Assembly: GCF_004023625.1 (NCBI RefSeq)
Contig: NZ_RPDJ01000033.1
Coordinates: forward strand, 95,734-159,733
Reading direction: 5' to 3'
Source: Streptomyces cavernae
GTDB taxonomy: Bacteria > Actinomycetota > Actinomycetes > Streptomycetales > Streptomycetaceae
DNA length: 64,000 bases
Part shown: positions 44,731-53,234 of the stretch, in pieces
Numbering within the stretch: position 1 is the stretch's first letter
How the letters are laid out: every line of letters begins with the position of its first letter
Notes under the pieces: model-generated
Told to the model about the DNA's origin: nothing
What the model saw: only the letters and a program-made list of their open reading frames with translations
Database searches by the model: none
Translations under genes and position numbers: made by a program

Positions 44731-44774
44731 ACTGCGGTGATGTGCCTCGGTGCATCCCCGTCAGGAACATTCTC

Positions 44775-44807
44775 CGTCCCCCTCGGCAGAGCCTGCCGAG
44801 GGGGACG
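44775..44807 (+). terminator. terminator of the pirin gene
   Basis: Perfect 15-bp stem (CGTCCCCCTCGGCAG and complement) with a 3-nt loop, 45 bases after the stop codon. Confidence 0.85.
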
Positions 44808-44840
44808 ATCGCGTCAGTTCACGGATCGCGTCAGTTCACG
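44807..44840. repeat. exact 17-bp tandem duplication GATCGCGTCAGTTCACG
   Basis: Two perfect copies directly after the pirin terminator. The rest of 44841-45052 has no supported gene; it holds the promoter and ribosome site of the next gene. Confidence 0.8.
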
Positions 44841-45052
44841 GACCCGGTGCTGAACCCTGTCCGTAGTGGCGTAGGTCTGCTTGAGCTGGGCGGCGCAGTC
44901 GCCCGCGTATAAGAACTCGCCCGCGACGAGGGCCTGATTGCCTTGTCCACTCCCACCTCGGTACGACGCCGGCCGCACTGCGCCGCGAGGGCTGACACAC
45001 TCCGGGGAGCCGCGCGGCTATAGTTCCCCGGCACCGAACGAAGGGAGCGACG

Positions 45053-45640
45053 ATGGTCGCCCGTCTGGCCGGGTTCCTTCCCGGGGACATGAGCGAGGAA
45101 CAAGCCGCGGTCTACCGGTCGATCTCCGGAGGCCCGCGCGCCGCCGGTCCCCAGCTCTTCGCCCTCACCGACAGCGAGGGACGGCTTCGGGGGCCGTTCA
45201 ACGCGATGCTGCTCAGTCCTCCGGTCGGAGCCGCGCTGCAGGGCGTGGGTGCGGCGGTGCGCTACCGGTCCTCTCTCAGCGACCGCGTCCGTGAAATGGC
45301 CGTCCTCCTCGTCGCCACGCACTGGGGCAGCGCGTTCGAACGCGAGGCGCACGAAGCCGTGGGGCGTGCCTGCGGTCTGACCGAGGAGGAACTCGACTCA
45401 CTGCGCTCCGGTGTGCTGCCGGACGTCACCGACCCGGACGAGACGATCGCCCTGCGGACCACGGCCTCGCTGCTGCGCTCCGGCAGCCTGGACGACGACG
45501 AGTACCGCACGGCGGTGTCGGCGATCGGTGAACGCGGCCTGTTCGAGCTGACGACCCTGGTGGGCTACTACTCCACCCTCGCCCTGCAGCTCCGCGTCTT
45601 CGCGGGTGAGGAAGGCAAGCCGAGGTCCTCGGCGCCCTGA
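45053..45640 (+). CDS. Carboxymuconolactone decarboxylase family protein
   Basis: A 195-residue AhpD/CMD-like protein. FLPGDMSEEQAAVYRSISGGPRA and DSEGRLRGPFNAMLLSPPVGAALQGVGAAVRYRSSLSDRVREMAVLLVATHWGSAFEREAHEAVGRACGL follow the CMD helical core. The usual CxxC peroxidase pair is absent, so it is not an AhpD-type antioxidant; ALRTTASLLRSGSLDDDEY continues the fold. Homologues act in protocatechuate breakdown or as orphan hydrolases. It lies next to the LysR-controlled aromatic cluster, tail to tail with the LysR gene, and might belong to it. Start supported by GAAGGGAGCG. Confidence 0.82.
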   Translation: MVARLAGFLPGDMSEEQAAVYRSISGGPRAAGPQLFALTDSEGRLRGPFNAMLLSPPVGAALQGVGAAVRYRSSLSDRVREMAVLLVATHWGSAFEREAHEAVGRACGLTEEELDSLRSGVLPDVTDPDETIALRTTASLLRSGSLDDDEYRTAVSAIGERGLFELTTLVGYYSTLALQLRVFAGEEGKPRSSAP

Positions 45641-45651
45641 GGGCAGCCTGG

Positions 45652-46572
45652 TCACCCCTCCGGTGAGCGCTCTGCCATCCGTTTCGCGACGCGCGCGATG
45701 GTCTCGCGAAGCCACATGTGCGCCGCGTCGTGGGTGTGTACGGGGTGCCACCACAGGGCTTCGTGGAGGGGCACCATGCCGTGCGGCGGCTCCATGACGC
45801 GGATGCCGGCCGTTTCGCGCAGTCGCTCGGCGAGCCGGGCCTGGACGAGGGCGATCCTGCGGGTTCCGGCGACGAGGAAGCACAGTGCCTGGAAGGTGTC
45901 GGCGGAGACCTCCGAGCGGGGCTCGATACCGAGCATGCTCAGCTGCCGCGTGGACGTCGTGTCGTACAGCCGCCGATACGTCACCCAGGGCAGCCGGCTC
46001 AGATCGTGGGGCGTGAGCGCGTCCCCCACCTCCTCGTTGTCCCGTGAGACCACGAAGACCCAGCGGTCCTGGAAGACCTCGACCGCCGGGTAACCGCTGA
46101 TGAAGCCGTGCGGCAGGAGCATCCCGTCAGTGGTGCTCAGCAGTGCGGCTGTCTCCTCGGTGACCGTGGCGGGGGTCAGCTCGAAATGGAGCCGGACGCC
46201 GGGCGCCTCCGCGTGGAGGACGCGGGTCAGTTCGGTGCCGAAGACCGTCACGGCGTAGTCCGAAGCGATGATCTTGAACTCGTGGCCGTCCTGGACGGGA
46301 TCGAACTCGGCCTGGCTGCTGAAGACCCGTTCCGCCATGTCGCAGGCCCTGGCCGTCCGGTCCAGCAGCGCTTGGCCGAGGGCGGTCAGCTCGTAGCTGT
46401 TGCCGGTCCTGAAGAGGAGCTCGTCGTCGAAATGCCGGCGAAGTCGCGCGAGGGCGCCGCTCATGGCGGGCTGGCTGAGCCCGATGCGCTGCCCGGCCCT
46501 GGTGACGTTGCGTTCCTCCAGCAGAGCGCGCAGAGCCACCAGCAGATTCAGGTCAAGGCTGGCCAAATGCAT
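45652..46572 (-). CDS. LysR family transcriptional regulator of the catabolic cluster (NodD/LinR-like)
   Basis: A 306-residue LTTR of the branch beginning LDLNLLVALRALLEERNVTRAGQRIGLSQPAMSGALARLRRHFDDELLFRTG, used by NodD/NahR/LinR-type activators of aromatic pathways. The effector domain includes FKIIASDYAVTVFGTEL and LPHGFISGYPAVEVFQDRWVFVVSRDN. It is divergent from the first catabolic gene, with an inverted repeat in the 149-bp shared region, so it is the probable activator of the 46.7-57.8 kb cluster. The inducer is unknown. Confidence 0.9.
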   Translation of the reverse strand: MHLASLDLNLLVALRALLEERNVTRAGQRIGLSQPAMSGALARLRRHFDDELLFRTGNSYELTALGQALLDRTARACDMAERVFSSQAEFDPVQDGHEFKIIASDYAVTVFGTELTRVLHAEAPGVRLHFELTPATVTEETAALLSTTDGMLLPHGFISGYPAVEVFQDRWVFVVSRDNEEVGDALTPHDLSRLPWVTYRRLYDTTSTRQLSMLGIEPRSEVSADTFQALCFLVAGTRRIALVQARLAERLRETAGIRVMEPPHGMVPLHEALWWHPVHTHDAAHMWLRETIARVAKRMAERSPEG

Positions 46573-46646
46573 GACACTCCCGAGCGCTGGTCGGCCGCGG
46601 AGACGAGAGACGGGACCTGAAGCTCATCGGTGAAACCGATGGGCTT

Positions 46647-46677
46647 CATCCGGCGAATCGATTTCCCCAATCGGATG
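46647..46677. promoter_or_regulatory. inverted repeat in the LysR / catabolic-operon control region
   Basis: CATCCG (46647-46652) and CGGATG (46672-46677) flank CGAATCGATTTCCCCAATCG, which contains a T-N11-A LysR-type motif with AATCG repeats. It lies 45 bases upstream of the first catabolic gene. Confidence 0.45.
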
Positions 46678-46721
46678 CGGGACGGCCAGATTAGTCGCAC
46701 CGCCACCGAGAGGACACATCC

Positions 46722-47717
46722 GTGAAACGTGATGTCGATTCACCACTCTTCTCCGGCCCCTTCGCCCTCGGCACCGTCAGCGCACCAGGTCGGACGCCCT
46801 TTCCCGCTCTGGTCCTGTCGGACGCCCGTGTGCTGGACCTGCGTACCGCGCTGGGCGCGCCGCAGCTCACCGTGCGCACACTGCTGGAGGGGTGGGACGA
46901 GGTGCTGCCCCGTCTGCGCAGTCTGGCCGCGGACACGGCCGGCGCCCTGCTGCCGCTGGACGGTCTGCGGGTACATGCCCCGGTGGAGCCGCGGCAGGTC
47001 TTCCAGTCCGGCGCCAACTACCGGCAGCACGTGATCGACCTGGCAGTCGCCCACCGCTCCCCTGACGATCCCCGCACGGTCGAGGAGGCGCGGGCGGAGT
47101 TCGCGGAGGTCATGGACCGGCGAGCGCGCGAGGACCTGCCCTACGTGTTCATCGGCCTGCCGAGCGCGATCACCGGCCCGTACGACGACATCGTGCTCCC
47201 GGCATGGGCCACACAGCCGGACTGGGAGCTGGAGCTGGCGGCCGTGATCGCCAGACCCGCCCACCAGGTCTGTGTGGAGGAGGCGCTGGAGTACGTCGCC
47301 GGCTACACCATCGCCAACGACCTCACCGACCGCGCCACCGTCTTCCGCCAGGACATGCCCGGCATCGGCACCGACTGGCTGCGCTGCAAGAACGCCCCCG
47401 GCTTCACCCCGCTCGGCCCGTGGATCGTCCCCGCCGAATCGATCGCCGACCCGGGCGACCTGCGGGTCACCCTCAGGCTCAACGGCGAGACCATGCAGGA
47501 CGAGTCCACCAAGGACATGCTCTTCGGCATCGCGCGACTGGTGTCGTACATCTCCCGGACCTCCCGGCTCCTGCCCGGCGACCTGGTACTCACGGGCAGC
47601 CCGGCCGGGAACGGCATCCACTGGGGACGGCTGCTGCGCGACGGCGACGTCATGGAGGGGTCGATCACCGGACTGGGCGTCCAACGCACGCGATGCACGG
47701 CGGAGACGGCGTCATGA
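46722..47717 (+). CDS. Fumarylacetoacetate hydrolase family protein (first catabolic gene)
   Basis: A 331-residue FAH-superfamily enzyme. The fold is recognisable by FQSGANYRQHV, DDIVLPAWATQPDWELELAAVI (metal Glu/Glu and Asp), YVAGYTIANDLTDRAT, TPLGPWIVPAESI, MQDESTKDMLFGIARLVSYISRTSRLLPGDLVLTGSPAGNG. These are the standard metal-site and catalytic residues of C-C hydrolases, hydratases or decarboxylases acting on ring-cleavage products. Its stop overlaps the cyclase start by four bases (ATGA). A second FAH enzyme occurs at 51949-52902, so the pathway may need two steps of this chemistry. Confidence 0.88.
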   Translation: MKRDVDSPLFSGPFALGTVSAPGRTPFPALVLSDARVLDLRTALGAPQLTVRTLLEGWDEVLPRLRSLAADTAGALLPLDGLRVHAPVEPRQVFQSGANYRQHVIDLAVAHRSPDDPRTVEEARAEFAEVMDRRAREDLPYVFIGLPSAITGPYDDIVLPAWATQPDWELELAAVIARPAHQVCVEEALEYVAGYTIANDLTDRATVFRQDMPGIGTDWLRCKNAPGFTPLGPWIVPAESIADPGDLRVTLRLNGETMQDESTKDMLFGIARLVSYISRTSRLLPGDLVLTGSPAGNGIHWGRLLRDGDVMEGSITGLGVQRTRCTAETAS

Positions 47718-48676
47718 GCCTGGACCGCACCGATCCCGAGGGCGCGATCGCCGAGGCCGCCAAGGCGTACTCGAACTGGGGACGCTGGGGCGAGGACGAC
47801 GTGCTCGGCACCCTGAACTTCCTCGACGAGGCGAAACGCCGCGAGGGTATGGCCCTGGGCCGACGCGGGGTGAGTTTCTCTCTCTCACAGCGCTTCGACA
47901 TGAACGGCCCGCAGAAGGGCTGGCGCAGGCGCACCAACCCCATCCACACCATGCTGATGACCGGCACCGACGCCGCCCTCGACAACCAGGGCTCCCCGCA
48001 CGGCATCGGCGGCGCCGACGACCTCATCACGATGCCGCTGCAGTGTTCCACCCAGTGGGACGGACTCGGCCACGTCTTCGACCACGGCAAGGCGTGGAAC
48101 GGACGCGACGCACGAAAGGTCGTCACCGCCGAGGGCGACCTGATCACCGGCATCGAGCACATGGCCCCGCATGTGGCCGGGCGCGGCGTCCTCCTCGACG
48201 TGGGACGGGTCATGGGCACCGACGGGGAGTTGCCCGACGGCTTCGCCATCACCGAGGAGCACCTGACCGCGACCGCCGAGGCGCACGGGGTGGCCGTCGG
48301 CCGCGGGGACATCGTCCTGGTACGCACCGGCCAGCTGGCCCGCGCCCGGCGCGAGGGCTGGGGTGACTACGCCGGCGGAGACGCGCCCGGCCTGTCCTTC
48401 ACCACCGCGGGCTGGCTGCACCGCACCGAGATCGCCGCCGTCGCCACCGACACCTGGGGCTTCGAAGTGCGGCCGAACGAGTTCGAGGGCGCCTTCCAGC
48501 CGCTGCACCAGGTCGTCATCCCCAACATGGGTCTGCTGGTCGGCGAGATGTGGGACCTGGAAGCGCTCGCGGCGGACTGTGCGGACGACGGCGTCTACGC
48601 GTTCTGGCTCACCGCGGCGCCCCTGCCCATCACCGGCGCCGTCGGCTCACCCGTCAACCCCATCGCCGTCAAGTAG
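47714..48676 (+). CDS. Cyclase/kynurenine-formamidase-like hydrolase
   Basis: A 320-residue PF04199 metal hydrolase. The family motif HxGTHxD is replaced by QWDGLGHVFDHGKAW, so the first metal His is Gln while the later His and Asp remain. This variant occurs in the long-cyclase subgroup. Other features are DVLGTLNFLDEAKRREGMALGRRGVSFSLS, GIEHMAPHVAGRGVLLDVGR and GDIVLVRTGQLARARREGWGDY. It probably hydrolyses a lactone, lactam or amide on an aromatic intermediate. Coupled to the upstream FAH gene. Confidence 0.85.
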   Translation: MSLDRTDPEGAIAEAAKAYSNWGRWGEDDVLGTLNFLDEAKRREGMALGRRGVSFSLSQRFDMNGPQKGWRRRTNPIHTMLMTGTDAALDNQGSPHGIGGADDLITMPLQCSTQWDGLGHVFDHGKAWNGRDARKVVTAEGDLITGIEHMAPHVAGRGVLLDVGRVMGTDGELPDGFAITEEHLTATAEAHGVAVGRGDIVLVRTGQLARARREGWGDYAGGDAPGLSFTTAGWLHRTEIAAVATDTWGFEVRPNEFEGAFQPLHQVVIPNMGLLVGEMWDLEALAADCADDGVYAFWLTAAPLPITGAVGSPVNPIAVK

Positions 48677-48743
48677 CACACCGACCCGGCAGCCCCGAAA
48701 CAGCCGATCGCCGTGAAGCAGCAAGAGGGACAAAGGAGTTCCC

Positions 48744-49871
48744 ATGACCGACCCCCGCACCGTCCTCGTCGTCGGCGGCGGCACCGCAGGAAACGGTCTG
48801 ACCGTCCTGCTCCGCAAGGCCGGCATCGACGTCGACCTCGTCGAATGCAAGGCCGACTGGAACGTCCACGGCTCAGGCATCACCACCCAGGGCAACGCCC
48901 TGCGCGTGCTGCGCGAGATCGGCGTCTGGGAGGGGGCCGAGAAGCACGGCTTCGGGTTCGACGACCTCGGTATCACCGCCCCCGACGGGACGGTGCTCCA
49001 CGTCGAGTCCCACTACCGCACCGGCGGCCCCGACCTGCCCGCGATCGTCGGCATGCGGCGGGCCGACCTCCAGCACATCCTCATCGAAGCGGTACGAAGA
49101 TCAGGCGCCCGAGTCCGGCTCGGCACCACCGTCCAGCGGCTGGAACAGGATGCCGCAGGAGTCGACGTCACCTTCAGCGACGGCACCACGGGCCGGTACG
49201 ACCTGGTCGTCGCCGCCGACGGACTCAACTCCGCCACCCGCGCCATGATCGGCATCAGTGAGCGGCCCGAACCCGTCGGCATGGGCATCTGGCGCGTCCG
49301 CGCCCCTCGCCCCGAGAGCGTCCGGCGCACCGACCTCACCTACGGCGGGCCCTGTTACATCGCCGGCTACTGCCCCACCGGTCAGGACTCGCTCTACGCC
49401 TACCTCGTCGAACCCCAGCGGGACCGCGCGAACCTCGATCCCCACACCTACGCCGACGAGATGCGCCGTCTCGCCGAGCCGTACGGCGGGGCCTGGAACG
49501 AGATCCGCGCGTCCATCACCGATCCCGAGCAGGTCAACTACACGGTGTTCACCCGGCATCTGGTCGAGGGCTCCTGGCACCGGGGCCGCGTGGTGCTCGT
49601 CGGCGACGCCGCACACAGCTGTCCTCCCACCCTCGCCCAGGGCGCCGCCATGTCCCTGGAGGACGCCCTCGTCCTCGCGGAGCTGCTCGCCGGCCACGAC
49701 GACTGGGACGACGAACTGCTCACGGCGTACTACGAGCGGCGTGTCCCCCGGGTCCGGCTGGTCGTGGACGGCGCCGTCCAGATCTGCCGATGGCAACTGG
49801 ACGGGGTACGCGACGCCGACGTGCCCGGCCTGATCGACCGCACGATGACCGTTCTGACGGAGCTGCCGTGA
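48744..49871 (+). CDS. FAD-dependent aromatic monooxygenase (group A hydroxylase)
   Basis: A 375-residue flavoprotein hydroxylase. The FAD Rossmann motif is VLVVGGGTAGNGLTVLLRKAG. A DG-like motif is VVAADGLNSATRAMIG, and GRVVLVGDAAHSCPPTLAQGAAMSLEDALVLAELL is the second FAD/ribityl motif. Together they define the PHBH-type NAD(P)H-dependent class that inserts OH into aromatic acids or phenols. ATG at 48744 follows AAAGGAG. It overlaps the decarboxylase gene (GTGA), so hydroxylation and decarboxylation may be consecutive steps. Confidence 0.88.
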   Translation: MTDPRTVLVVGGGTAGNGLTVLLRKAGIDVDLVECKADWNVHGSGITTQGNALRVLREIGVWEGAEKHGFGFDDLGITAPDGTVLHVESHYRTGGPDLPAIVGMRRADLQHILIEAVRRSGARVRLGTTVQRLEQDAAGVDVTFSDGTTGRYDLVVAADGLNSATRAMIGISERPEPVGMGIWRVRAPRPESVRRTDLTYGGPCYIAGYCPTGQDSLYAYLVEPQRDRANLDPHTYADEMRRLAEPYGGAWNEIRASITDPEQVNYTVFTRHLVEGSWHRGRVVLVGDAAHSCPPTLAQGAAMSLEDALVLAELLAGHDDWDDELLTAYYERRVPRVRLVVDGAVQICRWQLDGVRDADVPGLIDRTMTVLTELP

Positions 49872-50908
49872 CGGCGCCCACCCGTCTCCCACCACCGCCC
49901 TTCCAAGGAAGCGCTGCGCGCCCTTTGACTGTCGACGTGCACGCCCACGTCGTCCTCCCCGAGCTGGAGGAGGCCGTCGCCGGACGGCCCGAACGCGCCG
50001 CCGCCCGCGCACTGGAGGCCCGCCGCAACGGGCCCGAGGCCCAGGCCGTCAGCGGCCCGATGATCCGCGACCGCATGGCGAAGCTCACCGACGTGGGGGC
50101 CCGCCTGGCCGCGATGGACGCCGGCGGTGTCGACGTACAGCTGGTCTCCCCTGTCCCGGACTACCACTACTGGGCCGACGAAGACCTGGCCCGGACCGTG
50201 TGGGAGCTGGCCAACACCGGCACCGCGGCCCACTGCGGCGAGGCCCCGGACCGGCTGCGCGGCCTCGGACTGGTCCCGCTGCAGCACCCGCACCTGACGG
50301 TCGAAGCCCTCGAACACGCCCTGGAGCAGGGTTTGCGGGGCGTCGAGATCTCCTCGCACGCGCCCGGCATCGAAGTGTCGGACCCCGCGTACGAGCCGCT
50401 CTGGAGCCGCGCCGAGGAGACCGGGGCGGTGCTGTTCCTGCATCCCTACGGCTGCACCCTCGACGAGCGGCTGGACCGCTGGTACCTGTCCAACACCGTC
50501 GGCCAGCCCACCGAGAACGCCGTCGCCCTCTCCCACCTGATCTTCTCCGGCGTCCTGGACAGGCATCCCGAGCTGAAGCTCATCGCCGCCCATGGCGGCG
50601 GGTACCTGCCCACCCACATCGGCCGCTCCGACCACGCCTGGCGGGTCCGCCCCGACGCCAGGGGCTGCGCCCGGGAGCCGAGCAGCTACCTGAAACAGCT
50701 CTACTTCGACTCCCTCGTCCACGACCCGTACGTGCTGCGCGAGTTGGTTCGCGTCGTCGGCGCCGACCGCGTGCTGCTCGGCTCCGACTTCCCCTTCGAC
50801 ATGGGCACCGAGGACCCGGTCACCGCTCTGCGCGCCGCCCGGCTGCCCGAGCCGGACTTCCACGCCATACGCGGCACAAACGCCGCCGCCCTTCTCAACC
50901 TCGCCTGA
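49868..50908 (+). CDS. Amidohydrolase-2 family decarboxylase (ACMSD-like)
   Basis: A 346-residue TIM-barrel metal enzyme. The metal motif VDVHAHVVLPE (H-x-H), DYHYWADED, LFLHPYGCTLDERLDRWYLSN (third His), IAAHGGGYLPTH (fourth His) and LLGSDFPFDMG (Asp) are those of ACMSD and resorcylate/dihydroxybenzoate decarboxylases. It would remove a carboxyl group from an aromatic or semialdehyde intermediate without a cofactor other than metal. Coupled to the upstream hydroxylase by a four-base overlap and ten bases before the dioxygenase gene. Confidence 0.9.
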   Translation: MTAPTRLPPPPFQGSAARPLTVDVHAHVVLPELEEAVAGRPERAAARALEARRNGPEAQAVSGPMIRDRMAKLTDVGARLAAMDAGGVDVQLVSPVPDYHYWADEDLARTVWELANTGTAAHCGEAPDRLRGLGLVPLQHPHLTVEALEHALEQGLRGVEISSHAPGIEVSDPAYEPLWSRAEETGAVLFLHPYGCTLDERLDRWYLSNTVGQPTENAVALSHLIFSGVLDRHPELKLIAAHGGGYLPTHIGRSDHAWRVRPDARGCAREPSSYLKQLYFDSLVHDPYVLRELVRVVGADRVLLGSDFPFDMGTEDPVTALRAARLPEPDFHAIRGTNAAALLNLA

Positions 50909-50918
50909 GAGGAACCCC

Positions 50919-51857
50919 ATGAGCCATCGTCTGCTCACCCACCTGAGGCACGTCGACCTCGCCGTCCCCGACTACGACAAGCAACTCGACTTCTACTCCG
51001 GCATCTGGGGCCTGACCAAGGTCGCCGAGGACTCCGGCATCTCCTTCCTCGCCGCCGAGGGCAGCCCCGAGCAGTACATCGTGCGGCTGCGCAAGGCCGA
51101 CCAGAAGCGCCTCGACCTGATCTCCTACGGGGCCGCGAGCCCGGCCGACGTCGACACCCTCGCCGAACGACTCCTTGCCGGGGGCGTGCGGTTGATCTCC
51201 CAGCCGGGCAAGGTCGACACACCCGGCGGCGGCTACGGCTTCCGCTTCTTCGACTTCGACGGGCGCACCATCGAGGTCTCCGCGGACGTCGCCGTACGGC
51301 AGCACCGCAAGATCGAGGAGAAGGAGTCGATCCCGGTCAAGCTGTCGCACGTCGTCATCAACTCCCCCGATCTGAACGCCACCAAGGAGTGGTACGAGCG
51401 CCACCTCGGGTTCCGCCTCTCCGACACCCTCTGGCACCCCAAGATGGGTGAGGCCATGCACTTCATGCGGATCAGCTCCCAGCACCACTCCATGGCCATC
51501 GCCCAGGGACCGCACACCTCCCTGCACCACATCTCCTTCGAGATGCGCGGCATCGACGAGTACATGCGCGGCACCGGCCGTCTGCTGCGCGCCGGAGTGC
51601 ACAAGGTCTGGGGCCCCGGCCGCCACTTGGCGGGCGACAACACCTTCTCCTACTTCCACGACCCGCACGGCAACACCCTCGAATACACCACCGAGCTGGA
51701 GCAGCTGGACGAGGACACCTGGCACCCCCACGTCTACGACTTCTCCACCGACCAGGTCTCGGACCAGTGGGGGACCGCCAACCCCGTGAACGAACTGGTC
51801 GCCAAAGAGTCCTTCAACGACCCCGACCGCGGCTGCTTCACCGCCCCGCCGGTCTGA
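50919..51857 (+). CDS. Type I extradiol ring-cleavage dioxygenase (two VOC domains)
   Basis: A 312-residue VOC-fold dioxygenase. The N-terminal domain (about 1-130) starts LRHVDLAVPDYDKQLDFY. The catalytic C-terminal domain has the first iron His in KLSHVVIN, the second in LHHISFEM, and the Glu in GNTLEYTTE. A His/Tyr typical of the active site is in YFHDPHGNTLEY. It would open a catechol between C2 and C3. The gene begins ATG with GGAACCCC upstream. The position after a hydroxylase and decarboxylase fits a classical meta-cleavage sequence. Confidence 0.9.
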   Translation: MSHRLLTHLRHVDLAVPDYDKQLDFYSGIWGLTKVAEDSGISFLAAEGSPEQYIVRLRKADQKRLDLISYGAASPADVDTLAERLLAGGVRLISQPGKVDTPGGGYGFRFFDFDGRTIEVSADVAVRQHRKIEEKESIPVKLSHVVINSPDLNATKEWYERHLGFRLSDTLWHPKMGEAMHFMRISSQHHSMAIAQGPHTSLHHISFEMRGIDEYMRGTGRLLRAGVHKVWGPGRHLAGDNTFSYFHDPHGNTLEYTTELEQLDEDTWHPHVYDFSTDQVSDQWGTANPVNELVAKESFNDPDRGCFTAPPV

Positions 51858-51948
51858 TCCTCTCCCGCTCCGGGAGCGCGGCGACGCCCCGCTCATGGCC
51901 CTGAGTGCCCGCCGCGCCCCCGGGCCGACCCAACCCCCTGGAGCCCCC

Positions 51949-52902
51949 ATGCGCTTCGCCACGTACGAGCACGGAGGCCGCCGTCACTGCGGCGTGGTCG
52001 ACGGTGCCGCCGTACACCCCTTCCCCGACGGCACGACGCTGCTCGGCCTGATCCACTACGGTCTCCCACAAGCAGCCACAGAGCTCCCAGCCCTGTCGGA
52101 CCCGGTCCCGCTAGACGACGTACGGCTGTTGCCGCCCCTCGAACCGCCGTCGGTGAGAGACTTCGTCACCTTCGAAGAACACATCGAGGGCGTACGGCGT
52201 TCCGGAGAACGCACACGGGGCGTACCGGAGGTGTGGTACGACGCACCCACCTTCTACTTCAGCAACCCGCATGCCGTCATCGGTGCCCACGACGACGTGC
52301 CGTACCCGCCCGGCAGCGGGGTTCTGGACTTCGAACTCGAGGTCGCGGTCGTCATCGGCCGTGAGGGGCGCGATCTGACCCCCGAGCAGGCACGTGACCA
52401 CATCGCCGGATACACCCTGTTCAATGACTGGTCGGCCCGCGACCTCCAGATCCGCGAGATGCAGGTCGGACTCGGCCCCTGCAAGGGCAAGGACACCGCC
52501 ACCACCCTCGGCCCCTACCTCGTGACCCCGGACGAGGTGGAACCGTACCGGGACGCCGGCGGGTTCCTGCGACTCGCCCTGACCTCGGAGATCAACGGCG
52601 AGGTCGTCGGCAAGGACCTGCTGTCCAACATGAGCTGGACCTTCGAGGAGATGGTCGCCTACGCCTCGCGCGGCACCGTCGTCCGCCCCGGCGACGTACT
52701 CGGCTCGGGCACCTGCGGCAACGGCGGCTGCCTGGCCGAACTGTGGGGCGTACGCGGCGAACAGGTCCCGCCTCCGCTCAAGCCCGGCGACACCGTCACC
52801 CTCACCGCGGACGTCCTCGGCTCCGTCCGCAACACCGTCGTCCCCGGCCCCGAGCCGGTACCCCTGCCGACCGGCCGCCGACGTCCCCGCAGCCGCCCCT
52901 GA
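51949..52902 (+). CDS. Second fumarylacetoacetate hydrolase family protein
   Basis: A 317-residue FAH enzyme. It shows RDFVTFEEHIEGV, PTFYFSNPHAVIGAHDDVPYPPGSGVLDFELEVAVVIG with metal Glu residues, YTLFNDWSARDLQIREMQVGLGPCKGKDTATTLGPYLVT, and GTVVRPGDVLGSGTCGNGGCL. It likely hydrolyses or hydrates the extradiol ring-opened product or decarboxylates 4-oxalocrotonate-type acids. The ATG at 51949 has GGAGCCCCC upstream. A terminator-like hairpin follows, so this may be the end of the first transcript. Confidence 0.88.
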   Translation: MRFATYEHGGRRHCGVVDGAAVHPFPDGTTLLGLIHYGLPQAATELPALSDPVPLDDVRLLPPLEPPSVRDFVTFEEHIEGVRRSGERTRGVPEVWYDAPTFYFSNPHAVIGAHDDVPYPPGSGVLDFELEVAVVIGREGRDLTPEQARDHIAGYTLFNDWSARDLQIREMQVGLGPCKGKDTATTLGPYLVTPDEVEPYRDAGGFLRLALTSEINGEVVGKDLLSNMSWTFEEMVAYASRGTVVRPGDVLGSGTCGNGGCLAELWGVRGEQVPPPLKPGDTVTLTADVLGSVRNTVVPGPEPVPLPTGRRRPRSRP

Positions 52903-52921
52903 GCGGATCCGGACGCAGCTG

Positions 52922-52951
52922 GTCGGGGCCCGGTCTGTGCCCGGCCCCGAC
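52922..52951 (+). terminator. hairpin after the second FAH gene
   Basis: Stem GTCGGGGCC (52922-52930) with GGCCCCGAC (52943-52951), 12-nt loop. Just beyond the stop codon. Confidence 0.6.
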
Positions 52952-53164
52952 GCACGTGCCCTTCGCGTCCCGGCGTTTCGGGCTCCGGAACCGCTCACAT
53001 GTCACAGCCCGACCTGCTCAGGCCGCCACACCCCATTCGTTGCGCGGATGCGCCACATCCGAAATACCGATCGCACGGAGGGTGGGCGGCGGCCCTCAAA
53101 GACCGCATAGTCGTCCCACCCGCACGTCATGTCCCCGATCCCGCGTCGTGTGACGTCCTCCGCT

Positions 53165-53199
53165 GCATGCCGAGCGCCGCCCGCGCCTGTGCGGCATGC
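53165..53199. promoter_or_regulatory. inverted repeat upstream of the MFS transporter
   Basis: GCATGCCG (53165-53172) and CGGCATGC (53192-53199), 8-bp exact arms with 19-nt spacer, 35 bases before the transporter start. A smaller hairpin CGGATG-CGCCA-CATCCG lies at 53045-53061, repeating the CGGATG/CATCCG words seen before the first catabolic gene. Confidence 0.45.
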
Positions 53200-53234
53200 C
53201 CGCTCCCACACATCGTCCCCTGGAGTCAGTCACC

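Noticed and set aside
44991..45030. TGACAC ... TATAGT promoter for the CMD-family gene
   Set aside because: The spacing between the two boxes is about 20 bases, too long for a confident sigma-70 promoter.
44831..45352. Minus-strand frame upstream of the CMD-family gene
   Set aside because: Overlaps the well-supported CMD gene and has no domain or ribosome site.
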